NCBI RefSeq assembly: GCF_000720425.1
Contig: NZ_JOAJ01000009.1
Span: forward strand, 1 to 64,000
Source of the DNA: Nocardia rhamnosiphila NBRC 108938
GTDB taxonomy: Bacteria; Actinomycetota; Actinomycetes; Mycobacteriales; Mycobacteriaceae
Direction of reading: 5' to 3'
Length of the DNA: 64,000 nt
Shown here: positions 1 through 8,657 of the stretch, piece after piece
Layout: every line of letters starts with the position of its first letter
Numbering within the stretch: the stretch's first letter is position 1
Made by a program: the position numbers and the translations under genes
The notes under the pieces: generated by a model
The model's database searches: none
Told to the model about the DNA's origin: nothing
The model's input: only the letters and a program-made list of their open reading frames with translations

Positions 1-104
1 TACCGGCCTGGCTCCACACCTACAATCACCACCGGCAACACACCGCCATCGGCAGGAAGGCCCCCATCAGCCGGTTGACCAACCTGCCTGGGCAGTACAG
101 CTAG
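1..104 (+). CDS. IS481-type transposase, C-terminal fragment (cut by window edge)
   Basis: Reading frame 3 is open from the window start to a TAG at 102-104 and encodes about 33 residues. The residues WLHTYNHHRQHTAIG followed by an ISRLTNLPGQY-like ending match the C-terminus of IS481-family DDE transposases (rve domain), where the H-RP-HTAL-like stretch follows the last catalytic Glu. Only the tail is visible, so the completeness of the element cannot be judged. It suggests that the left edge of the window lies at an insertion sequence next to the MoxR cluster. Confidence 0.75.
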   Translation, partial: PAWLHTYNHHRQHTAIGRKAPISRLTNLPGQYS

Positions 105-125
105 GCCAGCGAGTATGCGGTACGA

Positions 126-149
126 CCGGGGTCTTGCCGCAAGCCCCGG
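126..149. terminator. Hairpin after the transposase tail
   Basis: CCGGGG (126-131) pairs with CCCCGG (144-149) and CTTG (133-136) with CAAG (140-143), leaving a single bulged T and a 3-nt loop. It lies between the converging transposase fragment and the membrane gene ending at 196, so it could stop transcription from either side. No U tract follows, as is common in high-GC actinobacteria. Confidence 0.5.
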
Positions 150-195
150 GGTGCGCTATACCTTGAGAGGGGCGGGGGCCGAATCCACACTCTTC

Positions 196-681
196 TCACC
201 GATCGGCGCGAGCTGCCGGTTCATCACCCGTGTCCGCCGCCGATACCGCGGGCGGCCGCCGGCGCGCCGTGGTGATGCTGTAGGTGAGGATCGATGACAA
301 CAGGATCACCAGCACCGGAGCGACCACCGGCGCCCACACCAATTCGACCGGAAGCAACGCGGCCGACCCGGCCGCCGCCGTCCACAGGACCGCCCCCACG
401 ACCGAGGGCAGGGTGGTCGGAACGACCCCGCGCGGCGCCGTGACGGTCGCGATGTTCAACAGATAAGCGGTGGCCACCAGCCCTGCCGCGGCCGCCGCGA
501 CCAGGCCGGTGTCGGAGAGCGCGAGGACCCCGATCACCAGCAGAACAGCGCCGACCGCCGCCCAGCGCCACCACCAGCCGACCACCACCAGCACGATCGC
601 GGCCGGGGCCGCCCACGGCTGGATCAGGGCGACCAGCAGCACCAGCAGCGTGCCGGACAGATGCGCCAGGAATTTGATCAT
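196..681 (-). CDS. Membrane protein of the MoxR3-type cluster (Rv3162c-like)
   Basis: A 161-residue, strongly hydrophobic protein with about four predicted membrane segments (near residues 5-35, 38-58, 60-78 and 100-132) and a short polar Arg/Asp-rich C-tail. Its ATG overlaps the stop of the upstream DUF58 gene by 4 bp (ATGA), so it is probably translationally coupled. The order DUF4129, short membrane protein, MoxR, DUF58, membrane protein matches M. tuberculosis Rv3166c-Rv3162c (recalled synteny). Function is unknown; a membrane partner of the MoxR/DUF58 pair is an inference. Confidence 0.75.
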   Translation of the reverse strand: MIKFLAHLSGTLLVLLVALIQPWAAPAAIVLVVVGWWWRWAAVGAVLLVIGVLALSDTGLVAAAAAGLVATAYLLNIATVTAPRGVVPTTLPSVVGAVLWTAAAGSAALLPVELVWAPVVAPVLVILLSSILTYSITTARRRPPAVSAADTGDEPAARADR

Positions 682-1952
682 CGGCGTACCCGGATCATCC
701 GGCGGCGCTGGGGCAGCAGGCGCATGGTCTGGTCGAGGCGGGTGTCAGCGGCCCACGGGACGATATCCACCCCCACCGTGCTCATATCGCGGTACATCGA
801 CATCCGTTCGAGCTGCCACATCTTCTCCATGGTGGGGTCCAGATCGCCGGCGAACGGACTGCCGCGCAACACATCCACCGCCACCACCACATGTCCGCGT
901 TTACGCAGGTCGATCAGCGCGAGAGCGAACTGGGTGTCCAGCAGGGTGGTGAACGCGACGATGACCGCACCGAGCGGGACCGCGGCGTAGGGCGCCAGGG
1001 TGCCGGTGGTGGGGATGTACTCGTCGCCGACGTCGAGCACGGTGTCGACGATGCGATAGAACTGCCGGCGGCCGATATCGGGACGCAGCCAGCGCGGCGA
1101 CTGCCCCAGGCAGACGACAGCGGTGCGGTCGCCGGCCTGCAGCGTGGACTGCACCACCTGCGCCGCCCCACGCACCGACAGTTCCAGCGCGTCGCTGGCG
1201 GGTCCGGGCGCCTGCTGTGAGGTGTCCACCAGGACGACGACGTCGGCGGAACGGTTGGTCAGGCGTTCGGTCACGTACAGGCGGCCGCGGCGGGCGCTCA
1301 CCGGCCAGTTCACGATGCGCAACTGGTCGCCGGGAGCGTAGGCGCGGATATCGGCGTATTCCACGCCCGGACCGTGCCGGCGGGTGAGGTGCACGCCGAG
1401 CCGTTCGGGAAGTTCGGTGCGCGGCAGGCGCATCCGCTGCGGATCGGTGATCGGGTAGACGTAGATCTCCCCGGCCGGCAGGGTCGCGGTGGCCAGCGCC
1501 ATCCCGGCCGGGCTCAACGCCTTCACCCGCACTTTTATCGGATACCGACCCCAGCGCGCCGCCGACACGGTCAACCGCAGCCCGGCCGGCGCCGTCCCCG
1601 AATCCGCGGACTCCTCCACCGTCACCGTCATCCCGTCGACCGCGACCGGTTTACAGCGCAGCAGCGCCTGCCCCTGATCGACGAAGGCGGCGATGGTTAC
1701 CGTGACCTCCTCGTTCTCGAAACACCGCTGGGTACCGCCGCCATCCACCTGGATCCGGGTGCGCGACACCTGCCAGGGCGCGCTGGCCAGCACACCGAGC
1801 ATGGGCGAGGCGAACACGACCAGCTGCCAGCTGCCCGCCACCACCGCGACCAGCAGCGCGACGGCCGAGGCGATGGCGAGCAGGTAGGTCAGCGGGGCGG
1901 GACGCCAGCGCAGGCGGGCCTCCACCGTGGCACTGGCGTCGCGATGTCTCAT
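678..1952 (-). CDS. DUF58 domain protein
   Basis: A 424-residue protein. Two hydrophobic segments lie near the N-terminus (about residues 22-55), followed by an extracytoplasmic beta-rich stretch and then the DUF58 block. Signature residues include RRHGPGVEYADIRAY, GDQLRIVNW and a vWA-like VVLVDTSQQA (MIDAS-like DxS). The start is the ATG at 1952, which overlaps the moxR stop by 4 bp; longer in-frame openings run into moxR. DUF58 proteins are typically encoded beside MoxR AAA ATPases and are thought to be their partners or substrates (family knowledge). Confidence 0.85.
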   Translation of the reverse strand: MRHRDASATVEARLRWRPAPLTYLLAIASAVALLVAVVAGSWQLVVFASPMLGVLASAPWQVSRTRIQVDGGGTQRCFENEEVTVTIAAFVDQGQALLRCKPVAVDGMTVTVEESADSGTAPAGLRLTVSAARWGRYPIKVRVKALSPAGMALATATLPAGEIYVYPITDPQRMRLPRTELPERLGVHLTRRHGPGVEYADIRAYAPGDQLRIVNWPVSARRGRLYVTERLTNRSADVVVLVDTSQQAPGPASDALELSVRGAAQVVQSTLQAGDRTAVVCLGQSPRWLRPDIGRRQFYRIVDTVLDVGDEYIPTTGTLAPYAAVPLGAVIVAFTTLLDTQFALALIDLRKRGHVVVAVDVLRGSPFAGDLDPTMEKMWQLERMSMYRDMSTVGVDIVPWAADTRLDQTMRLLPQRRRMIRVRR

Positions 1953-2911
1953 GGCGTGGCGGCGCGGGGAACCGGCAGGCGGCGCAGCAGTTCGCTGATC
2001 ACATCCTCGCCGCGGATGCGCCGCACCCACATTTCCGGCCGCAGGGTGATCCGGTGCGCCATGGCCGGGATTGCCAGGGCCTTCACATCTTCGGGGACCA
2101 CGAAGTCACGGCCGTTCAGCAGGGCCCGGGCGCGGGCCATCTGCACGAGATCCAGCTCCGAGCGCGGACTCGCGCCGACCTCGACCTGCGCGTGGGCCCG
2201 GGTAGCGCTCGCCAGCGCCACCACATAGCCCACCACGTCCGGGTGCACCGATACGAACTCCACCGCGTTTCGCATCTCCAGCAGGCCCTTCGCGTCGATC
2301 ACCTGGTTCACCCGGGGCTCTGCCGCGCCGCGTTCGAGACGGCGGCGGATCATCTGGGTCTCGTCCTGCTCGGACAGGTAGCCCAGGCGCAACTGGATGG
2401 CGAACCGGTCCAGCTGCGCTTCGGGCAGCGGATAGGTGCCCTCGTATTCGATGGGGTTGTCGGTGGCGAGCACGATGAACGGCTGGGGCAGCGGGAAGGT
2501 CTCACCGTCGATGCTGACCTGTCCCTCGGCCATCGCCTCCAGCAGCGCCGCCTGGGTTTTCGGCGGGGTGCGGTTCACCTCGTCGGCGAGCAGCATATGC
2601 GTGAACACCGGACCGCGGCGGAACGTGAAACGACCGGTGGACATGTCGTAGATCGTGGAGCCGAGCAGGTCCGCGGGCAGCAGGTCGGGGGTGAACTGCA
2701 CCCGGGTGAAGTCCAGGCCGAGGGCGGCCGCGAACGACCGCGCGATCAGTGTTTTGCCCAGTCCGGGCAGATCCTCGATGAGCACATGCCCGCCGGACAG
2801 GATCGCGATCATGATGAGCTGTAGCTCTTCGCGTTTGCCGACCACCACCCGGGAAACCTCCCGGAGCACGGCTTCGGTGCGTTGGACGGTCGCGTCCAAG
2901 GGCATCGTCAT
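1949..2911 (-). CDS. moxR: MoxR family AAA ATPase (MoxR3-like)
   Basis: A 320-residue AAA_3 ATPase, the usual family length. Walker A reads GLPGLGKTLIA, Walker B LLADEVNRTPPKTQ, sensor 1 LATDNPIEYEGTYPLPEAQ, followed by LDRF and the C-terminal lid. MoxR ATPases are chaperone-like proteins that act with DUF58/vWA partners to mature or insert metal cofactors or envelope complexes (family knowledge). It lies 28 bp after the 164-residue membrane gene and overlaps the DUF58 gene by 4 bp, so the five genes look like one operon. Confidence 0.9.
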   Translation of the reverse strand: MTMPLDATVQRTEAVLREVSRVVVGKREELQLIMIAILSGGHVLIEDLPGLGKTLIARSFAAALGLDFTRVQFTPDLLPADLLGSTIYDMSTGRFTFRRGPVFTHMLLADEVNRTPPKTQAALLEAMAEGQVSIDGETFPLPQPFIVLATDNPIEYEGTYPLPEAQLDRFAIQLRLGYLSEQDETQMIRRRLERGAAEPRVNQVIDAKGLLEMRNAVEFVSVHPDVVGYVVALASATRAHAQVEVGASPRSELDLVQMARARALLNGRDFVVPEDVKALAIPAMAHRITLRPEMWVRRIRGEDVISELLRRLPVPRAATP

Positions 2912-2939
2912 GTGTTTTCTCGCAATGGGTCGACCCGTT

Positions 2940-3434
2940 TCACATTCTCTGAAGGCGGCTCAGGATCTCGTCCAGAGCCGCGCGGCCCGGCGCGGGCGTG
3001 TTCTGGTCACGCAGCGCCGAATCGGCCGGGTCCACCCAGCGCCACAATTCGGCGCCGAACAGATGGATCCCGGCACTTTCCAGCGCCCGCCGGTTCTTGC
3101 TGACCCGCAGACCGGCGGACAGTTGGAACTCCTTGGCCAGCAGCGGTCGCAGATGCCGATCCCAGTCGGCGCGGCTACCTTCGGCACGGTCGACGAGCAT
3201 TTCGGCACGGGCATGCCAGTGGCGCAGCATCTCGGCGGGCCCGTTCTCCATGTCGTCGGCGAGTTCCTTTTCTCTCTTCTCCGGGCACAGCAGCACCCAG
3301 ACGAAGCAGCACAGCGCGATCGCGACCGGCACCCCGGCCGCGATCAGTACGAATTCCCGGGCCCGCAGGCACGCGGCCACCTCGATGCCCGCGACCGCGA
3401 GGATGGCGGCCACGACGATCCAGGGTCTGCTCAT
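2940..3434 (-). CDS. Short membrane protein of MoxR cluster (Rv3165c-like)
   Basis: A 164-residue protein with two adjacent hydrophobic segments (about residues 5-22 and 29-49) followed by a soluble, charged C-terminal domain with no recognisable motif. Its ATG overlaps the stop of the DUF4129 gene by 4 bp. Length and position match M. tuberculosis Rv3165c in the moxR3 cluster (recalled synteny). The role is unknown. Confidence 0.7.
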   Translation of the reverse strand: MSRPWIVVAAILAVAGIEVAACLRAREFVLIAAGVPVAIALCCFVWVLLCPEKREKELADDMENGPAEMLRHWHARAEMLVDRAEGSRADWDRHLRPLLAKEFQLSAGLRVSKNRRALESAGIHLFGAELWRWVDPADSALRDQNTPAPGRAALDEILSRLQRM

Positions 3435-4504
3435 CTCGGCAGCACCCCGCTCGGCGCACCGGCATGCGGCGGTAGGGCGGGCGGATAGCCGCCGGGATCC
3501 GGGGCGGCCGATACGGCCGGGTCCGGGGTGCTCTGCAGGTCGGAGAGCGCTACGCGCAACAGCTGTTCGGCCCGCATCCGCTGCCAGGACAGCATGGAAT
3601 GCGGGCTGAACCGTGCCTCTTCGAACAGCGCGACCAGTTCCCGGGCCGAGGCCTCGTGCAGGGCCCCGTGCTCGAATGCGCGCGCCAGCACTTCCATGGG
3701 TGTATCCGAGGCCAGCGGGGCCAGACCGCGCGCGTAGACCAGGCCGCGTTCCATTGCCAGATAGCAGGCGATGATCGCGGCGCGCGGGTCCTGTCCGGCC
3801 GCGTTCATGGCGGCCAACCCCATCTCGGCGGCTTTGACCAGGGTGTCGGTATCGGTGGTGGGCGGGTCCCCGGTAGCCGGCAACCCGTCGTCGGGTTCCT
3901 CGGCTCGTTCGCGCCGCTGGGTGTTGACGGTGACGACGGCCAGACCGGTCACGGCCACCGCCACCAGTGTGCCCGCGGCCGCCGTGGCCAGGAACAACCC
4001 GGTTCCGGTCAGGACCGGTTGATCCTCCTGCGTCCCGGGCGGCGTCGCGGGGTGCTGTGGGGCGGGAGAACCGGGCGGTGCGGCCGGAACCGGTTCGGCG
4101 ACGCGCTGGAACCCGATGAAGTAGACGGCGAACACGATCGCCGCGAGGACACCGACGAGGGCCAGCAGGAACAGCACGGCCAGGCCGAGGCGGCCCAGCC
4201 GCCAGTGCGACTCGGTATCGGAGTCGAGGTCGGGCAGGGCCAGCGGGAGCCGATGCTGGGAGGCGATCACACCGGCCAGCAACACCACGACCGAGACGGT
4301 GAGCAGCACCGGCATCAACGCCACGGTGAGGGCCGAGGGCGCGTTGCCCGCCGAACCGCTACCGTCCGGCATGCCCGGGATATGCCCGCGCAGCGCGATG
4401 ACAGCGCAAAACAACAGCGCGAACACCGCCACAATGCGCGCGATCAGCGCCCGCGACCCGGCCAACCCGATACCTCGAACCTGCTCACTGCCAAGAACAG
4501 CCAC
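3431..4504 (-). CDS. DUF4129 transmembrane protein
   Basis: A membrane protein of about 357 residues. Hydrophobic segments lie near the N-terminus, then after a short loop, around a third helix, and again before the soluble C-terminal DUF4129-like region, which contains AAIIACYLAMERGL and FEEARFSPHSM. DUF4129 domains occur next to transglutaminase-like and MoxR/DUF58 genes. The start is uncertain: a GTG at 4504 is given here, while a TTG at 4546 would add 14 residues; neither has a convincing ribosome site. It heads the MoxR3-type operon. Confidence 0.75.
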   Translation of the reverse strand: MAVLGSEQVRGIGLAGSRALIARIVAVFALLFCAVIALRGHIPGMPDGSGSAGNAPSALTVALMPVLLTVSVVVLLAGVIASQHRLPLALPDLDSDTESHWRLGRLGLAVLFLLALVGVLAAIVFAVYFIGFQRVAEPVPAAPPGSPAPQHPATPPGTQEDQPVLTGTGLFLATAAAGTLVAVAVTGLAVVTVNTQRRERAEEPDDGLPATGDPPTTDTDTLVKAAEMGLAAMNAAGQDPRAAIIACYLAMERGLVYARGLAPLASDTPMEVLARAFEHGALHEASARELVALFEEARFSPHSMLSWQRMRAEQLLRVALSDLQSTPDPAVSAAPDPGGYPPALPPHAGAPSGVLPR

Positions 4505-4799
4505 ATGTTTACATGCCGGACGGCCGGTCCGGGAGCGAATCGGCAATATGAAATGACGAGTTTTTCACGTTTATCAGCCCCTTGCCGGCAAACGTACTGC
4601 CCATTGCGGGATCGACAGTTATATCTTGTTCCCCGCCGTGAATACTCACAACCTCGTCGCAGACAGGGTGACCGATTCCCGATGTCCGAATCCACCCGCT
4701 CAACTCGGACGTCGAACAGACGCCGCGCCGCGACCGGCACCCCGGACGCGGCACGGCAGGTGTCTATCACGGTTGACACCGCGGCCGGCGCCGGCCCGG
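4505..4799. other. Intergenic region upstream of the MoxR operon
   Basis: About 295 bp between two minus-strand operons. It is less GC-rich around 4540-4640 than its surroundings and must carry the promoter of the MoxR cluster and the end of the sterol operon. I see a GCCGGCGCCGGC palindrome near 4787 but no convincing terminator or recognisable -10/-35 pair. Confidence 0.4.
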
Positions 4800-5993
4800 T
4801 TACGCGACCCGGTCCGCGCTCAGCACCAGCCCCGAGGTCGGCACCCCGGTCCCCGCGGTGACCAGGACGTTCTCCACCGCGTCGACCTGATTGACCGACG
4901 TTCCCCGCAACTGGCGCACACCCTCGGCAATGCCGTTCATGCCGTGGATATATGCCTCCCCCAGCTGCCCGCCGTGGGTATTGATCGGGAGTTTTCCGCC
5001 GATTTCGATAGCCCCGTCGGCAATGAAATCCTTCGCTTCACCGCGCGGGCAGAAACCGAGTTCTTCCAGCTGCATGAGGACGAACGGGGTGAAGTGGTCG
5101 TACAGAATTGCGGCCTGCATATCGGCGGGCCGCAAACCGCTCTGCTCCCACAGCTGGTCGCCGACCAGGCCCATTTCCGGCAACCCGGTCAACGCGTCGC
5201 GGTAGTAGCTGGTCATCACGTACTGATCGGCGCCGCTGCCCTGCGCCGCCGCGGTGATCACGGCCGCCGGATTCGGCAGATCCCGTGCCCGCTCCACACT
5301 GGTCACCACGATCGCCACACCGCCGTCGGATTCCTGACAGCAGTCCAGCAGATGCAGCGGTTCGGCGATCCAGCGCGAATTCTGGTGATCGTCCAGGGTT
5401 ATCGGCTTGTTGTAGAAGAACGCGTTCGGATTCACCGCCGCGTGCCTGCGGTCGGCCACCGCGACCCGGCCGAAATCGGCGGAGGTCGCGCCGTAGACGT
5501 GCATATACCGCCGGGCGACCATCGCCACCTGCGCGGCGGGCGTACCCAGACCGTGCGGATACGACCAGCCGGCGTCGATACCCGAGGAGGTGGGCGCGGC
5601 CGCCAGCGAGGTGGAGAACTGCCCGAACCGGGACACCGACCGCTCGTTGAACGCCCGGTACGCCACGACCACATCGGCGACCCCGGTCGCCACGGCCATT
5701 GCCGCCTGCTGCACGGTCGCGCAGGCCGCGCCGCCGCCGTACCCGATATGGCTGAAGAACTTCAACTGCGGAATGCCGACCGCGCGGGCGACCGCGACCT
5801 GCAGGTTGGTATCCATCGTGAAGGTGGTCAGGCCGTCGACATCGGCCGGGGTGAGCCCGGCGTCGGCCAGGGCCGCGGTGACGGCCTCGGCGGCCAGCCG
5901 CAGTTCGCTGCGACCGGATTCCTTGGAGAAATCGGTGGCGCCGATCCCCGCGATGGCGGCCCGGCCGGACAGGGGATGTTGCGAAGTGGTCAT
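4800..5993 (-). CDS. ltp2: Steroid side-chain aldol lyase Ltp2 (thiolase-fold)
   Basis: A 397-residue thiolase-superfamily (SCP-x/lipid-transfer type) protein with N-terminal AAIAGIGATDFSKESGRSE and conserved C-terminal NTHGGQLGEAYIHGMNG. In M. tuberculosis Ltp2, complexed with the DUF35 domain of ChsH2, performs retro-aldol cleavage of the hydrated C22 sterol CoA ester to androstenedione and propionyl-CoA (established). The ATG at 5993 is preceded by GAGGAACGC; the frame stays open to 6062 but that would run into chsH1. It is last in the sterol operon, 49 bp after chsH1. Confidence 0.88.
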   Translation of the reverse strand: MTTSQHPLSGRAAIAGIGATDFSKESGRSELRLAAEAVTAALADAGLTPADVDGLTTFTMDTNLQVAVARAVGIPQLKFFSHIGYGGGAACATVQQAAMAVATGVADVVVAYRAFNERSVSRFGQFSTSLAAAPTSSGIDAGWSYPHGLGTPAAQVAMVARRYMHVYGATSADFGRVAVADRRHAAVNPNAFFYNKPITLDDHQNSRWIAEPLHLLDCCQESDGGVAIVVTSVERARDLPNPAAVITAAAQGSGADQYVMTSYYRDALTGLPEMGLVGDQLWEQSGLRPADMQAAILYDHFTPFVLMQLEELGFCPRGEAKDFIADGAIEIGGKLPINTHGGQLGEAYIHGMNGIAEGVRQLRGTSVNQVDAVENVLVTAGTGVPTSGLVLSADRVA

Positions 5994-6042
5994 GCGTTCC
6001 TCGTTCCGCGGGCTGGACACCGACTGTGCGTCGCGGCTGCGC

Positions 6043-6468
6043 TCACGCCCCACCTCCGGCACCCGGTACGGTCGCGACCACCGTCGCGACGATGTGATCG
6101 CCCAGACTGTCCTTGCCGACGACCTCCAGCCGGACGTCCTCGCCGTCGAGTTCGACGACCTTGCCGGTGAGGGTCAGCGTGTCGTACGCGTACAGCGGCA
6201 CCCCGAGCCGCAGCGCGATGGATTTGACGACCGTGCTCGGACCCGACCAGTCGGTCACGAACCGCTGCACCAGACCGGTATCGGTGAGGATATTGACGAA
6301 GATGTCCTTCGAACCGCGTTCGATCGCCTGGTCCCGATCGTGGTGCACGTCCTGGAAGTCCCGGGTGGCCAGTGCGGTACTGATGACGAACGTCGGATCG
6401 GCGTGGATCGACAGTTCGGGCAGCTCGGTCCCGACCCGGACCGCGGCCGGATCGAATGTGGCGGTCAT
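6043..6468 (-). CDS. chsH1: MaoC-like hydratase subunit ChsH1
   Basis: A 141-residue MaoC/hot-dog protein; the hydratase region contains TRDFQDVHHDRDQA, where Asp and His fit the hydratase-2 catalytic pair. Known role: ChsH1 and ChsH2 form the heteromeric hydratase that adds water to the C17(20) double bond of the 22-carbon steroid CoA intermediate. Its start overlaps the chsH2 stop by 4 bp, so the two subunits are coupled. Confidence 0.87.
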   Translation of the reverse strand: MTATFDPAAVRVGTELPELSIHADPTFVISTALATRDFQDVHHDRDQAIERGSKDIFVNILTDTGLVQRFVTDWSGPSTVVKSIALRLGVPLYAYDTLTLTGKVVELDGEDVRLEVVGKDSLGDHIVATVVATVPGAGGGA

Positions 6469-7403
6469 GGGGTCACCTTCCAGAACGGCAGCACCGTATC
6501 GTCGTCGAGCTTCTCGAAACCGGCCACGACCTCCAGCCCGACCTCGACCTGCTCGGGTCCGACACCGCGCAGTTCACCCAGCATCCGCACCCCCTCGTCG
6601 AGTTCCACCAGCGCGACCACGAACGGCAGATCGCGGCCCGGCACCTTGGGCGCGTGGTGCACGACGTAGCTGAACACCGTGCCCTTCCCGGAGGACACCA
6701 CATAGCCGACCGGTTCGGTCTTGTCCTGCCAGATCGCCGGGATCGGCGGATGACGCAGGGAGCCGTCGGGAAGCCGCTGGATACGCAGCTCGCCGGCCTT
6801 CGTGCCCTCCCAGAAGAACTCGGTGTCCTGGGAGACCAGCGGCCGCACCCGTTCGGCGGGTGCCGGTTCCGGGGCGGCGGCCGCACCCGGGGCGAACTTC
6901 AGGATGCGGAAGAGCATCTCGGTGACGAGTTCGTCGCCGACGTACCAGCTGGTGCGGTAGGTCAGGAAGAACCCCTCACCCAGCCCGGTACGTTTCGGGC
7001 CCTTGATGCTGTCCAGCGCGCTGGTGATGCTCACCTCTTCGCCGGGCCGCACATAGCGGTGGTAGATCTGCTCGCAGTTGGTGCCTACCACCGAGGTGTA
7101 CCCGGCGGAGTCGAGCAGCGCGTTGGTGGCCTCCATCGGATCGTCGGACGGACGGCGACCACCCAGACCCAGCATGGTCCACACCTGGGCCATGGCGGGC
7201 GGGGCCACGATCCCGTCGAAACCGGCGGCCTTCGCGGCCGCCTCGTCGACATAGACGGGGTTGCTGTCGCCCAGCGCCTCCACCCAGTTGTTGATCATCG
7301 GCTGGTTCACCGGGTCGCGGCCGGGCCGCGGCGCGCTGGCCCCGGCCGCCTTGATCTGCTCCGCGGCGGCGATGATCGCTTCCGGAGTACTTGTGTCCGG
7401 CAC
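6465..7403 (-). CDS. chsH2: ChsH2: MaoC hydratase fused to DUF35
   Basis: A 312-residue two-domain protein. The N-terminal half (about 1-165) is MaoC-like (NNWVEALGDSNPVY, PPAMAQVWTM). The C-terminal half (about 190-312) is DUF35, with FFWEGTKAGELRIQR and an OB-fold stretch; the Cys pairs of the rubredoxin-like zinc ribbon found in many DUF35 proteins are not present. ChsH2 pairs with ChsH1 for hydration, and its DUF35 domain recruits Ltp2 (established for M. tuberculosis). It is separated from the upstream ACAD gene by an 84-bp G-rich spacer. Confidence 0.88.
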   Translation of the reverse strand: MPDTSTPEAIIAAAEQIKAAGASAPRPGRDPVNQPMINNWVEALGDSNPVYVDEAAAKAAGFDGIVAPPAMAQVWTMLGLGGRRPSDDPMEATNALLDSAGYTSVVGTNCEQIYHRYVRPGEEVSITSALDSIKGPKRTGLGEGFFLTYRTSWYVGDELVTEMLFRILKFAPGAAAAPEPAPAERVRPLVSQDTEFFWEGTKAGELRIQRLPDGSLRHPPIPAIWQDKTEPVGYVVSSGKGTVFSYVVHHAPKVPGRDLPFVVALVELDEGVRMLGELRGVGPEQVEVGLEVVAGFEKLDDDTVLPFWKVTP

Positions 7404-7487
7404 GCTGCTCCTTAGGGTCGGGTGGTTCGAGAGGGTGCGACCGCCGGCCGGCGGCGGGGGCGGCGGGCCGGGGCCGGGCTCATCGAA

Positions 7488-8657
7488 TCAGCGGGGTACG
7501 CGGGGCAGTTTCAGGCCCGCCGAGGCGACGAGTTCGCGCATCACCTCGTTGACGCCGCCGCCGAAGGTCACCACCAGGTTCTGCTTCGTCCGCCGGTCGA
7601 GCCAGGTCATCAGCTCGGCGGTCGCGGGTTCGGCCGGGTCGCCGAACCGGCCGATGATCTCCTCGGCCAGCCGGCCCGCCTCCTGCAGCGATTCGGTGGA
7701 GAAGATCTTGGTCGCCGAAGCGTCCGCGATGACCTGCGACGGATCGATGTTCGGATCGTCGGCCGTGGCCGCCACCTGCCAGTTCAGCAGTTCGTTGAGC
7801 CGGGTCATGGCGTGGATGCGCCCGAGTGCCGCGCGCGCGTCGGGATCGTCGAGTACGCCGCGCGGCCGCGCCCAATCGCGGACCCGGTCGTAGAGCTGTT
7901 CGATCTTGCCGGACGGGCCCAGGCTCACCCGCTCGTGATTGAGCTGGGTGGTGATCAGGCGCCAGCCCTTGTTCTCTTCCCCGACCAGCATATTCGCCGG
8001 AACTTTGACGCTGTCGAAGTAGGTGGCGTTGGTGTGGTGGGCGCCGTCGGCGGTGATGATCGGGGTCCAGGAGTAGCCCGGATCCTTCGTATCCGCGATC
8101 AGGATGGTGATCGCGCGGTGCCGGTCGGCCACCGGGCCGGTGCGGCAGGCCAGCCAGATGTAGTCGGCCTCGTGGGCGCCGGTGGTGAAGATCTTCTGAC
8201 CGTTGACGATCCAGTCGCCCGAATCGTCGCGGGACGCGCTGGTGCGCAGTGCCGCGAGATCGGTACCGGCCTCCGGCTCGGAGTATCCGATGGCGAAATG
8301 GATATCCCCGGCGAGGATCCCGGGCAGGAACTTCTCTTTCTGTTCCTGTGTGCCGAACTGCTGCAGCGTCGGGCCGACGGTCAGCAGGGTGACCAGCGGC
8401 AGCGGGACATCGGCCCGGGAGGCCTCGTTGTAGAAAATCTGCTGTTCGACCGGGCCGAAACCCTGGCCGCCGTACTCCTTGGGCCAGCCGACACCCAGCC
8501 AGCCGTCGCGGCCCATCCGGCGCACCACCTCACGGTAGGCGTCGCCGTGCCGGTTGACCGCCATGGCGGCGGACTCCTCCGGCGTGACCAGATCGGCGAA
8601 GTAGGCGCGCAGGTCGTCGCGTAGTTTGCGCTGTTCGCTGGTCAGATCTATGAACAC
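7488..8657 (-). CDS. fadE29: Acyl-CoA dehydrogenase ChsE2/FadE29-like
   Basis: A 389-residue acyl-CoA dehydrogenase. The GTG at 8657 gives the N-terminus VFIDLTSEQRKLRDDLRAYF, which aligns with FadE29, and overlaps the upstream ACAD stop by 10 bp; longer in-frame starts lie inside that gene. The substrate/FAD region includes FAIGYSEPEAGTDLAALRTSA, and the C-terminus ends in QNLVVTFGGGVNEVMRELVA. FadE28 and FadE29 form the alpha2beta2 ChsE1-ChsE2 dehydrogenase acting on the three-carbon steroid side chain (established in M. tuberculosis). Confidence 0.87.
   Translation of the reverse strand: MFIDLTSEQRKLRDDLRAYFADLVTPEESAAMAVNRHGDAYREVVRRMGRDGWLGVGWPKEYGGQGFGPVEQQIFYNEASRADVPLPLVTLLTVGPTLQQFGTQEQKEKFLPGILAGDIHFAIGYSEPEAGTDLAALRTSASRDDSGDWIVNGQKIFTTGAHEADYIWLACRTGPVADRHRAITILIADTKDPGYSWTPIITADGAHHTNATYFDSVKVPANMLVGEENKGWRLITTQLNHERVSLGPSGKIEQLYDRVRDWARPRGVLDDPDARAALGRIHAMTRLNELLNWQVAATADDPNIDPSQVIADASATKIFSTESLQEAGRLAEEIIGRFGDPAEPATAELMTWLDRRTKQNLVVTFGGGVNEVMRELVASAGLKLPRVPR

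Noticed and set aside
1374..2228. Large plus-strand ORF opposite DUF58/moxR
   Set aside because: Arg/His/Gly-rich shadow with no motif; the minus frames carry full MoxR and DUF58 signatures and overlap as an operon.
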